A stretch of 64,000 nucleotides of DNA from an uncultured Acidobacteriota bacterium (lineage in GTDB: Bacteria > Acidobacteriota > Terriglobia > Terriglobales > Acidobacteriaceae), in assembly GCA_903851035.1 (NCBI GenBank), contig CAINND010000114.1, positions 1-64,000 of the forward strand, read 5' to 3'. Below the pieces are notes generated by a model. That model saw nothing but the letters and a program-made list of their open reading frames with translations. It was not told the DNA's origin and made no database searches. Positions within the stretch are counted from its first letter, which is position 1; each line of letters starts with the position of its first letter. The position numbers and the translations under genes were made by a program. Positions 16,848-27,452 of this stretch are shown here, piece after piece.

Positions 16848-17606
16848 TTGCATCCAATGAAACATAACGAGATTCTCCGCGTGGAAGGTCTCCGCAAGGT
16901 CTATCGCTCTGGCAGCGCTGACCTTGTGCTCTTTGACAACCTGTCTTTCCAGGTTCCGGAAGGCGAGCTGCTGGCCATTGTGGGGCAGAGCGGCGCGGGC
17001 AAAAGCACGCTGCTGCATATGCTTGGCGCCTTGGACACACCCACCGCCGGCGAGGTGATTTTTGACGGCACGCGGCTTAGCGGCCTTAATGAGGAATCCG
17101 CCGCCGAGTTCCGCAATCGCCAGATCGGCTATGTGTGGCAATTCCACTACTTGCTGCCGGAGTTTACCGCCTTGGAGAACGTGGCTATGCCTTTGTATCT
17201 AAGGGGTGTAAGCCGTCGGCAGGCGGAAAAGGAAGCTGCGCAGTGGCTGGCTGAAGTTGGCCTGGCAGATCGCGGACATCATCGTTCCGGCGAGCTGAGT
17301 GGCGGCGAACAGCAGCGCGTCAGCTTGGCGCGCGCTTTGGTAACCAGCCCGCGTATGTTGCTGGCCGATGAGCCCACGGGCGACCTGGATACGCGGACGG
17401 CCGAGGCGGTATTTGAGTTGATCGCGCGCCTGCACACCAGCCACCGGCTGACATCGATCGTGGTGACGCATAACCTTGATTTTGCACGCCGCTGTGACCG
17501 CGTCTTCGATTTGCGGGGCGGACGTCTGGAGTTGCGCGCGGGCGAGTTGCAGGGTGGAGGAAATCCACAGCCTGCCGGCGCATCGAACGATGCCACGCGG
17601 GGTTGA
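16848..17606 (+). CDS. ABC transporter ATP-binding protein, LolD-type
   Basis: The product of about 252 residues has Walker A GQSGAGKST, Q-loop WQFHYLLPEFTALENV, signature LSGGEQQR, Walker B LLADEPTGDLD and the H-loop VTHN. LPEFTALENVAMPLY is characteristic of the LolD/MacB-like group that energises FtsX-type permeases, so its likely partner is the LolC/E-type permease 1.5 kb upstream. A TTG at 16848 is used because GGGAGG ends seven bases before it. The first ATG (16857) is 16 bases from that site, so either start is possible. The C-terminus has an extra glycine- and alanine-rich tail after LRGGRLEL. Confidence 0.87.
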   Translation: MHPMKHNEILRVEGLRKVYRSGSADLVLFDNLSFQVPEGELLAIVGQSGAGKSTLLHMLGALDTPTAGEVIFDGTRLSGLNEESAAEFRNRQIGYVWQFHYLLPEFTALENVAMPLYLRGVSRRQAEKEAAQWLAEVGLADRGHHRSGELSGGEQQRVSLARALVTSPRMLLADEPTGDLDTRTAEAVFELIARLHTSHRLTSIVVTHNLDFARRCDRVFDLRGGRLELRAGELQGGGNPQPAGASNDATRG

Positions 17607-17832
17607 TTTCCTTAGCCTAGCCGGGCGTTTAGTGGCATAGTGGGCATAGGGCCAGACAGGTTGCGAGAGATGGTTTTCAGCTTTTTTCGCCGCATGTTTG
17701 CGTCGGCAAAGCGGTTGTTTGTAGTTGGTTCGTCTTCCTGTAGCGTCATCGTGGAAGGCGGCGATGTTGGGGCTGCAAGAAGGCTCCCCCGGATGGATCT
17801 TTGATCACCGGAGAGGGGCTGGAGGAATCAGA

Positions 17833-20295
<2,463 letters not shown>

Positions 20296-20316
20296 CAGCC
20301 TCTGCAACACAACCAG

Positions 20317-20352
20317 AACGCCTCCGGCATCACCGGAGGCGTTCCTGTTTTC
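20317..20352 (+). terminator. Rho-independent terminator after clpC
   Basis: AACGCCTCCGG / CCGGAGGCGTT forms an 11-bp perfect stem with a 5-nt loop, followed by CCTGTTTTC. Confidence 0.85.
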
Positions 20353-20433
20353 TGCGCAGACTTATCGGTGAATAACACAATTTTTTCGAGCGGAAGGTGA
20401 ACCCTCCTGTGCAGCAGAGGCATCTACGTTTAT

Positions 20434-20691
20434 ATGGAACTTCTCGTATATTCCGCTCCCTGGTGTGGAGATTGCCGCGAAGCCAAGCGCTTTTTGGACA
20501 AGCACAAGATCGCCTACACCGAAGTCAACATTGAGACCACGCCCGGCGCCGCCGACGAGGTCGTGCGCAATACCGGCAAGCGCGCCATTCCCCAGTTTGT
20601 GCTGGATGGCAAGTGGGTTCAGCCTTACCGCCCGGGACAGGGCTTTCTGTATGAGGAAATGAGCGCCCTGCTGGGTGTTACGCAAGGCTAA
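20434..20691 (+). CDS. Glutaredoxin-family protein
   Basis: The 85-residue protein has a thioredoxin fold with N-terminal beta strand LLVYSAPWCGDC, giving a CGDC active site (residues 11-14). The cis-proline is in KRAIPQFVLDGKWVQPY, and the C-terminal helix is GFLYEEMSALLG. Size and motifs match the glutaredoxin/mycoredoxin group, which reduces disulfides or handles mixed thiol adducts. The CGDC motif is unlike the CPYC of classical glutaredoxin. It is a single gene between the clpC terminator and a further terminator at 20803. Confidence 0.85.
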   Translation: MELLVYSAPWCGDCREAKRFLDKHKIAYTEVNIETTPGAADEVVRNTGKRAIPQFVLDGKWVQPYRPGQGFLYEEMSALLGVTQG

Positions 20692-20802
20692 AGATTTTTT
20701 GTCGACGGACTAAAGCCTTGGCTACGGTAGTCCGATATTGAATCTGTACCGGTTTACCTTTTCAGCCGGCCAATCACTTTCAGAGAAAAGGACCTCCTGT
20801 TG

Positions 20803-20830
20803 AGGCCGGGAAGCTCCCGGCCTATTTTTT
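20803..20830 (+). terminator. Rho-independent terminator between glutaredoxin and purB
   Basis: AGGCCGGGA / TCCCGGCCT stem of nine pairs with a 3-nt loop, followed by ATTTTTT. It ends the glutaredoxin transcript about 110 bases past that gene, or acts in the purB leader. Confidence 0.85.
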
Positions 20831-20901
20831 GTCCACGCCACCCGCATCGGCAGATTGTTACAATATTCTTTCCGGCATTCATCGCCGCAAGGAGCACCGC
20901 C

Positions 20902-22251
20902 GTGATTCCTCGTTATACGCGCCCTGAAATGGGCCACATCTGGAGCGACGAGAACAAGTTCCGGACATGGCTGCAAGTGGAAGTGGCCGCCAGCCTGACC
21001 CTGGCCGAAGCCGGCATTGTGCCCAAGAGCGCCGCATTGGCCATCCGCAGCAAGGGTGCCCACTTTGATCTCGCCCGTATCAACCAGATCGAAGCCGAGG
21101 TGAAGCACGATGTCATCGCCTTTACCCAGGCCGTGGCGGAAAAGGTTGGGCCACAATCGCGCTGGCTGCACTACGGCCTGACCAGCAACGACGTGGTGGA
21201 TACCGCGCAGGCACTGCTGGTGCAACAAGCCTCCCGCATTCTGCGCGCCGATATCGAAAAGTTCATCGTGGTGCTCAAGCGCCGTGCCCTGGAGTTCCAG
21301 CACACGCCGCAGATTGGCCGCACCCACGGCGTGCACGCCGAGCCCATCACCTTTGGACTGAAGATTGCCAACTGGTACAGCGAGATGCAGCGCAACCTTG
21401 CCCGCTTTGACTTTGCCGTGGAGCAGATGCGCGTGGGCAAGCTGAGCGGTGCCGTGGGCAACGGTGCGCACCTCGATCCCAAATACGAAGAGGCCATCTG
21501 CAAGCGCATGGGCCTTGAGGCCGCAGCCGTCAGTTCGCAGGTCATCCAGCGCGACCGCCATGCCTACTATGTGGCCACCCTGGCCACCATCGCTTGCACG
21601 CTGGATAAGATCGCCACCGAGGTGCGCCACCTGCAGAAGACCGAGGTGCGCGAGGCGGAAGAGTTCTTCAGCGAGAAGCAGAAGGGCTCCTCGGCCATGC
21701 CGCACAAACGCAACCCCATCACCTGCGAGCAGATCAGCGGCCTGGCGCGCGTGATTCGCGGCAACGTTGGCCCGGCCTTTGAGGACGTGGCGCTGTGGCA
21801 CGAGCGTGACATCTCGCACTCGTCGGTCGAGCGGGTCATTCTGCCGGATTCGACCATCCTGCTGGACTATCTGCTCTCCAAGACGACGAACCTGATCGAC
21901 ACGCTGCTGGTTTATCCCGAGCGCATGATGCGCAATCTCAACTCCACCGGCGGCTTGGTCTTCAGCGGGCAATTGCTGCTGGATCTGGTCGAGGCCGGTG
22001 TGCTGCGCGAACAGGCTTATCGAATCGTGCAGCGCAACGCCATGCAGGCCTGGCGTGAGGAGAAGAACTTCCACGAGTTGGTGCTGGCCGATCCTGAGAT
22101 TACCGGGCGGGTTCCGCGCCGCACGCTGCTGCGCGCTTTCGACCTGAAACGCCAGTTGCGCAATGTGGATAAGATCTTCGCGCGCGTTTTTGGGAAGCCG
22201 CAATCAAAGCCCACCCATGGCCGCGCATCTAAAGGCAGGAAGCGGAGTTAA
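20902..22251 (+). CDS. purB: Adenylosuccinate lyase
   Basis: The 449-residue product has the fumarase/aspartase superfamily signature [11 protein letters not shown] and the family motifs [10 protein letters not shown] and [16 protein letters not shown]. It catalyses two steps of purine synthesis, SAICAR to AICAR and adenylosuccinate to AMP, releasing fumarate each time. The start is a GTG at 20902: AAGGAG ends eight bases upstream, and the first residues [19 protein letters not shown] match PurB N-termini. The longer open frame upstream overlaps the preceding terminator. No other purine gene is in the window. Confidence 0.95.
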   Translation: MIPRYTRPEMGHIWSDENKFRTWLQVEVAASLTLAEAGIVPKSAALAIRSKGAHFDLARINQIEAEVKHDVIAFTQAVAEKVGPQSRWLHYGLTSNDVVDTAQALLVQQASRILRADIEKFIVVLKRRALEFQHTPQIGRTHGVHAEPITFGLKIANWYSEMQRNLARFDFAVEQMRVGKLSGAVGNGAHLDPKYEEAICKRMGLEAAAVSSQVIQRDRHAYYVATLATIACTLDKIATEVRHLQKTEVREAEEFFSEKQKGSSAMPHKRNPITCEQISGLARVIRGNVGPAFEDVALWHERDISHSSVERVILPDSTILLDYLLSKTTNLIDTLLVYPERMMRNLNSTGGLVFSGQLLLDLVEAGVLREQAYRIVQRNAMQAWREEKNFHELVLADPEITGRVPRRTLLRAFDLKRQLRNVDKIFARVFGKPQSKPTHGRASKGRKRS

Positions 22252-22358
22252 TGACGCTTTTCCCGATGGGAGTTCGTCCCCGGCGGCCTATCTTTTGTCC
22301 GGTTGCCGGGTAAAAGCAGGGCAGCAATCGCTTCCAGGCAGTAACATAGGCATTCAGC

Positions 22359-24245
22359 ATGACAATGATATTGGATTCGATTCATTCGCCGGCCGATGTA
22401 AAGCGCTTATCGCTGGCCGAGCTGAAGCAGCTTGCCGCGGAGATTCGCAGCGAGCTTATCAACTCGCTGGCGCGCACAGGCGGGCACCTCGGTCCGAACC
22501 TCGGCGTGGTCGAGCTGACCATTGCCATGCACTATGTCTTCAACACGCCGACGGACCACTTCCTCTTCGACGTAAGCCACCAGGCCTATGTGCATAAGCT
22601 GCTCACCGGGCGGCGTGACCGCTTCTCCACCATTCGCACGCCGGGCGGACTGAACGGCTTTATGCTGCGCACCGAGAGCGAGCACGACGCCTTTGGCGCC
22701 GGACACGCCGGCACCGCCCTCTCCGCTGCCTTGGGCATGGCCGTGGCCCGAGACAAGATGGGCGGTACCGAGCACGTGGTCGCACTGGCCGGCGACGCCG
22801 CTTTCACCTGCGGCATCACGCATGAGGCGCTGAACAACATCGCGGCGCAGACCAAGCGGATGATCGTCGTACTCAACGATAACAAGTGGTCGATAGACAA
22901 GAACGTCGGCGCCATCGCCACCTACTTCAATAAGATCGTTACCAGCCCGCAGTACCACCACCTGCACCAGCGCGCGGCGCGCCTGGTGGAACGTGTGGGC
23001 GGCAACCGCGCGGCCAACATGGCTCGCAAGGCAGAAGAGGCCGCCAAGAGCATGCTGTGGCCCTCCGTCATCTTTGAAGAGTTCGGCATCAAGTACTACG
23101 GCCCGGTGGACGGCCACGATATCGGCGAGTTGATCCGCATCTTCCAGTTCCTGAAAACGCTGGATCGCCCTGTGCTGCTACATGTGCTGACGCAGAAAGG
23201 CCGCGGCTTTGAACCCGCCGAGGAGAAGCAGAAGAAGTTTCACGGTCTGGGACCCTACGACCCGGAGACAGGTGAAACCAAGCCGCTAGGCCAGCGCACT
23301 TACTCCGAGGTATTTGCCGACACTACGGCCAAGCTCGCCACGGAGAACGACAAGATCATTGCCATCACGGCCGCCATGCCCAATGGCACGGCCCTGGATC
23401 GCTTCCGCGCCATTCATCCCGGCAAATATTTTGACGTGGGCATCGCCGAGGAACATGCCGTGCTTTTCGCCGCCGGATTGGCCGCGCGCGGCATGAAGCC
23501 CTTTGTCGCCATCTACAGCACGTTTTTGCAGCGTGGCTTCGATCAGATTGTTCACGACGTCTGCCTGCAGAATCTACCCGTCGTCTTCTGCATGGATCGC
23601 GGCGGACTGAGCGGCGACGACGGCCCCACGCATCACGGCCTCTTCGACATCAGCTACCTGCGCGGCATTCCCAACATCATCCATATGAGTCCGAAGGATG
23701 AGGACGAGTTGGCGGACATGCTCTACACCGCCATGCTTCACCCCGGCCCGGTGGCCATTCGCTATCCGCGCGGAATCGGCCCCGGCACGGCGGTCAAGGA
23801 GCAGCCCGTAGCCATTGAGACTGGCAAGGCCGAGGTCATCGAGCAAAGCGAGAGTGCGCGAGTCTCCATCTTCTCCCTGGGCAACATGTTGCCTGTGGCG
23901 CAGGAACTCCGCCAGTTGCTCGCCGCGGAAGGCATCGCCGCTTCCGTCATCAACGCCCGCTTTGCCAAACCGCTTGATGTGGAGATGATCCTTCGCTACG
24001 CCGCCTCCTCCGAGGTGCTGGTGACGATGGAAGATCATGCCCTGGCCGGAGGCTTTGGCAGCGCCGTGCTGGAGGAGTTGAACCGCGCCGGGCTGGCTAC
24101 TCCTGTTGTGCGCATCGGCTGGCCCGACAATTTCATTGAGCACGGCAAGCCCGAAGATCTGCGCCGCAAGTACGGGTTGACGGCCCCGGAGGCCATGGAG
24201 CGGCTGCGCCAGCACCTCGGCATCACAGTTTCGTCTTCTCTTTAA
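22359..24245 (+). CDS. dxs: 1-deoxy-D-xylulose-5-phosphate synthase (variant)
   Basis: The 628-residue transketolase-like enzyme has GGHLGPNLGVVELT, GHAGTALSAALGMA, the pyrimidine-domain motif GIAEEHAVLFAAGLA and DRGGLSGDDGPTHHG. These align along the full length of DXS, which condenses pyruvate and glyceraldehyde-3-phosphate to start the non-mevalonate isoprenoid pathway. It is divergent: the cofactor motif is GDAAFTCG (residues 145-152) instead of GDGAMTGG, and GHSSTS is replaced by GHAGTA. I believe such variants occur in Acidobacteria and relatives. No other isoprenoid gene is adjacent, and the next gene (TetR) has its own promoter. Confidence 0.85.
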   Translation: MTMILDSIHSPADVKRLSLAELKQLAAEIRSELINSLARTGGHLGPNLGVVELTIAMHYVFNTPTDHFLFDVSHQAYVHKLLTGRRDRFSTIRTPGGLNGFMLRTESEHDAFGAGHAGTALSAALGMAVARDKMGGTEHVVALAGDAAFTCGITHEALNNIAAQTKRMIVVLNDNKWSIDKNVGAIATYFNKIVTSPQYHHLHQRAARLVERVGGNRAANMARKAEEAAKSMLWPSVIFEEFGIKYYGPVDGHDIGELIRIFQFLKTLDRPVLLHVLTQKGRGFEPAEEKQKKFHGLGPYDPETGETKPLGQRTYSEVFADTTAKLATENDKIIAITAAMPNGTALDRFRAIHPGKYFDVGIAEEHAVLFAAGLAARGMKPFVAIYSTFLQRGFDQIVHDVCLQNLPVVFCMDRGGLSGDDGPTHHGLFDISYLRGIPNIIHMSPKDEDELADMLYTAMLHPGPVAIRYPRGIGPGTAVKEQPVAIETGKAEVIEQSESARVSIFSLGNMLPVAQELRQLLAAEGIAASVINARFAKPLDVEMILRYAASSEVLVTMEDHALAGGFGSAVLEELNRAGLATPVVRIGWPDNFIEHGKPEDLRRKYGLTAPEAMERLRQHLGITVSSSL

Positions 24246-24250
24246 TTTTC

Positions 24251-24312
24251 TTGACGATCCGTACCGATCGGTACATATAATATTCACAGTAATAACTGTA
24301 CCGATTGGTACA
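24251..24312 (+). promoter_or_regulatory. TetR-controlled promoter with two palindromic operators
   Basis: TTGACG (24251-24256) and TATAAT (24276-24281) are separated by 19 bases. A perfect 14-bp palindrome GTACCGATCGGTAC (24261-24274) lies between them. A near-identical copy GTACCGATTGGTAC (24298-24311) lies just past the expected transcription start, 37 bases from the first. The arrangement would let a TetR-type dimer block both polymerase binding and escape, so autoregulation of the following regulator and exporter is inferred. Confidence 0.8.
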
Positions 24313-24317
24313 CTTTT

Positions 24318-24980
24318 ATGGCTGCAATCATCAAGACGAGTGCCGCGCGCCCCAAGCCTGGAAGAGGCCGCCCACGGCTGACCGACGCTGAGAGTTATCG
24401 CCGCGCCGTTCTGGAGGCGACCGCCGCGGTCTTCCTCGAGCGGGGCTACCAGAAGGCCAGCACCAACGAGATTGCCCGCCGCGCCAAGACCAGCAAGCAG
24501 ACGCTCTACGCGCTTTATCCCACCAAGGCCGAACTCTTCGTCGCCGTCATCACCATGCACATGGAGAGGCTGTTCGCGCGGCATGAGTACTTCATCGCCA
24601 GCGACGAACCGCCGCGCCAGGTGCTTACCGACATGGGACGCATGGTGCTTGGCATGTTCCGCTCGCGGGAGTTTCTGGCCCTTTATCGCATCATGGTGGC
24701 CGAGGTGAACGACTTCCCCGAGGTCTGCCTTCGCCTTTGGCGCGAGTGCCGTGACCGCGGCTACGGCCTGCTCACCGAGTATCTGCGCAAATGCCGCATC
24801 GGCGGCCCCAGCTATCGCAAGTCGGCCGAGCAGTTCATCTCGCTCATCCTCGGCGACTTCGTGCTCAACGCCATGCTTGATCCCGGCCTCACCCTCAGCA
24901 ATCGCGCCGTGGACGAGCGCGTCACCGAGTCTGTTGCCATCTTCCTTCAATTGCACCGGGGACCCGCAAGGCGGAGATAG
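24318..24980 (+). CDS. TetR/AcrR-family transcriptional regulator (AefR-like)
   Basis: The 220-residue protein has a basic N-terminus (KPGRGRPRL). A TetR DNA-binding domain follows (residues about 24-70: AVLEATAAVFLERGYQKAST, then NEIARRAKTSKQTLYALYPTKAELF) with the helix-turn-helix in its second half. The C-terminal all-helical ligand domain resembles the AefR-like type (VLTDMGRMVLGMFRSREFLALYR). It is the first gene after a promoter bearing two palindromes and is followed 12 bases later by a drug-exporter gene, so it probably represses both in the absence of a ligand. Confidence 0.9.
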   Translation: MAAIIKTSAARPKPGRGRPRLTDAESYRRAVLEATAAVFLERGYQKASTNEIARRAKTSKQTLYALYPTKAELFVAVITMHMERLFARHEYFIASDEPPRQVLTDMGRMVLGMFRSREFLALYRIMVAEVNDFPEVCLRLWRECRDRGYGLLTEYLRKCRIGGPSYRKSAEQFISLILGDFVLNAMLDPGLTLSNRAVDERVTESVAIFLQLHRGPARRR

Positions 24981-24992
24981 GAACAGGCAAGC

Positions 24993-26576
24993 ATGGGCTC
25001 GGCAATTTCAGTGCAGGAGATGCAGGAGAACGCCCGCTGGCGCCCGGCGATGAATCCCTGGATCATCGCCATCTCGGTCATCGTGCCCACATTCATGGAA
25101 GTGCTGGACACGACGATTGCCAACGTCGCGCTCACCCACATTGCAGGCAGCATGTCGGCCTCCTACTCGGAGGCGACCTGGGTGCTCACCTCCTACCTGA
25201 TCTCCAATGCCGTCGTATTGCCGCTTACGGCATGGCTGGGCAACCGCTTCCAGCGCAAGCGTTTTCTGCTGATTTGCATCTTCGTCTTCACCGTGTCGTC
25301 ACTGCTGTGCGGGCTGGCCGTAAGCCTGCCTATGCTGCTCGCCATGCGCATCATCCAGGGCCTGGGCGGCGGAGGCCTTGCCCCCATTTCGCAGGCCATT
25401 CTCATGGAGAGCTTTCCTCCCAACAAGCAGGGCGCGGCCAATGCTCTCTTCGGACTGGGTGTGGTGGTGGCCCCGGTTGTGGGGCCGATCCTGGGCGGCT
25501 GGCTGACCGACAATTACAGTTGGCGCTGGATTTTCTACATCAATATTCCACTGGGTGCGCTGGCCATGTGGGCGGTGCAGAAAACGGTGGAGGATCCCCC
25601 CTGGGTTCGTGACTCTGATCCCGGACCTCTGGATGGCATTGGCTTTGCCGCGCTTGCCCTGTGGCTGGGTTGCCAGGAGATATTCCTCGACAAGGGTCAG
25701 GAGAACGACTGGTTTGCCTCCGGCTTCATCCGCTGGATGGCTGTGCTGGCCGTCATTGGCTTTGTTATCTTTGTGGCCCGTGAGTTGAAGGCGGAAAAGC
25801 CGATGGTGGATCTGCGCATCTTTCGCCATCGCAACTTCGCAGTCGGCACCGTGCTGATGTTCTTCACCACGTTTCTGCTGTACGCGATTGGACTGATCAC
25901 GCCGCAATTTTTACAGCAGATGATGGGCTATTCGGCAATGGCCGCCGGTCTCATCACATCGCCGCTCGGGCTGGGCGCCATGATCAGCATGATTTTGGTT
26001 GGCCAGCTAGTGATGCGCATGGATCAGCGGCTGATTATCGTCTTTGGATTTTTAATCTTTGGCTACGCGGCATTGCGGCTCTCCGGCATGAACCTGGCGA
26101 TTGCGCCGAGCGCCGTCCTCTGGCCGCAGATTCTGGCCGGCTCGGCCATTGGCTTCCTCTTCGTTCCCATCAACGTTTCCGGCACGGCGCCGCTGCGGCG
26201 CGACGAGATGGGCTCGGCGACCGGCATGTTGAACCTGGTGCGTAATGTCGGTGGCAGTGTGGGCATCGCCATGGTCAGTACTATGATCGCCCGCCGCAGC
26301 CAGGTGCACCAGAGCACGCTGGTAGCCTCCCTCACGCCGGGCAACATACGGTTACTGCGCCAGGTCAGCGGCGTGCACGGTTACCTGTCTCTTCATATGC
26401 CGGCCAGCAGCGGCAGCCTGAACACAACCCTCGGACTGCTCTACCGCCAGGTGCAGCAGCAGGCCTATCTTTTGGCCTTTATGAATGTGTACTACGGGCT
26501 GGCGATGCTGAGCTTCTGCTCCGTGCTGCTTGTGCTGCTGCTGCGCAGGGCGCGCGGTGCGAAAGTTTCTCTCTAG
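24993..26576 (+). CDS. DHA2-family (EmrB/QacA-type) multidrug efflux MFS transporter
   Basis: The 527-residue protein with about 14 predicted membrane segments has the DHA2 motifs NPWIIAISVIVPTFMEVLDTTIANVAL (first segment with the D-T-T-I-V/A-N-V signature), ATWVLTSYLISNAVVLP, GLGGGGLAPISQAI and a motif-C-like GLGVVVAPVVGPILGG. It should export hydrophobic compounds with proton exchange. It lies 12 bases downstream of the TetR gene in the same operon. AGGAACAGG upstream is a plausible ribosome site. No HlyD-type EmrA partner is adjacent. Confidence 0.92.
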   Translation: MGSAISVQEMQENARWRPAMNPWIIAISVIVPTFMEVLDTTIANVALTHIAGSMSASYSEATWVLTSYLISNAVVLPLTAWLGNRFQRKRFLLICIFVFTVSSLLCGLAVSLPMLLAMRIIQGLGGGGLAPISQAILMESFPPNKQGAANALFGLGVVVAPVVGPILGGWLTDNYSWRWIFYINIPLGALAMWAVQKTVEDPPWVRDSDPGPLDGIGFAALALWLGCQEIFLDKGQENDWFASGFIRWMAVLAVIGFVIFVARELKAEKPMVDLRIFRHRNFAVGTVLMFFTTFLLYAIGLITPQFLQQMMGYSAMAAGLITSPLGLGAMISMILVGQLVMRMDQRLIIVFGFLIFGYAALRLSGMNLAIAPSAVLWPQILAGSAIGFLFVPINVSGTAPLRRDEMGSATGMLNLVRNVGGSVGIAMVSTMIARRSQVHQSTLVASLTPGNIRLLRQVSGVHGYLSLHMPASSGSLNTTLGLLYRQVQQQAYLLAFMNVYYGLAMLSFCSVLLVLLLRRARGAKVSL

Positions 26577-26688
26577 GCCGACCCTCATTCTTCCGCCGCA
26601 CCGATGCTTTGTTGGATGCGACATCTTCCCTGCTCCCGCGTAATCGTCTTGCAGCCTTTACTGCAACGCATATAATGATTGAGTTTGT

Positions 26689-27237
26689 ATGCCGTCTGAC
26701 TCGAGTCCTGTTCAATACGCGCTGGTCGCTTATATCAAGAGCGAAGTGGGAGAGTTCGTCGATGGGCTCCGGCGAGAGCTTCATCCCGAGCATGCGCACC
26801 TGCCTACCCATCTGACGATTCTGCCTCCGCGCCCGCTGCATGGCAGCGAGGAGGAAGCTGTGGCCATGCTGCTCCAAACCAGCGCGCCGGTTGCACCCTT
26901 CCAGGTCGAGCTTGGCGATGTAGAGAGTTTCCTGCCGGTAACGCCAACGGTCTTCATTCGCGTGGCGCACTCCGGCTACCGCATGCGAGAGTTGCATGAC
27001 CTTTTGAACCGCGGGCCGCTCTGTTATACCGAGCCGCTGCCCTACATGCCGCACGTCACCGTAGCCAAGCTGGACACCCCGGAGCGTGCCGCCGAGGTGC
27101 TGGCCAGCAGCAAGCAGCTCTGGGAGCACTTCCAGGGACCGCATCGCGTTTTGATTGACCGCCTGAGTTTTGTGCGTGGCTGCGGCCACCAGTGGATTGA
27201 TCTCTCTGAGATACCCCTCTCCGCCACGCCGCGCTAA
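26689..27237 (+). CDS. 2'-5' RNA ligase-family (2H phosphoesterase) protein
   Basis: The 182-residue protein has the two H-x-T motifs that define the 2H phosphoesterase superfamily: HLT at residues 41-43 (PTHLTILPPRPL) and HVT at 122-124 (YMPHVTVAKL). Relatives act as 2'-5' RNA ligases or cyclic phosphodiesterases on RNA ends or small nucleotides. The spacing of about 80 residues and the total length fit the family. It follows the exporter after about 110 bp with no visible terminator. Confidence 0.85.
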   Translation: MPSDSSPVQYALVAYIKSEVGEFVDGLRRELHPEHAHLPTHLTILPPRPLHGSEEEAVAMLLQTSAPVAPFQVELGDVESFLPVTPTVFIRVAHSGYRMRELHDLLNRGPLCYTEPLPYMPHVTVAKLDTPERAAEVLASSKQLWEHFQGPHRVLIDRLSFVRGCGHQWIDLSEIPLSATPR

Positions 27238-27452
27238 GTCCGCTTCTCTCTGAATTTTCTCTTTATCGGACCGTCGCACTCCAACCGTACATGACCCTAT
27301 GCCGAGCAGTTTAGGCCAAGGTTACGTTGCCATCCTCGGGCTTTGACCGCCTAATGAGATGAGGCGCACTGTCATCTGAGGATGTCGGTTGCTCCGAACC
27401 TTCCCGCCGCGGATGATTCCGCGTCTTTGGGATGCGAAGCGACGAGGTGCTT

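Noticed and set aside
20722-24956. Long minus-strand ORFs opposite purB, dxs and the TetR gene
   Set aside because: Codon-position mirror images of real genes; the products show no motif and lack ribosome sites.
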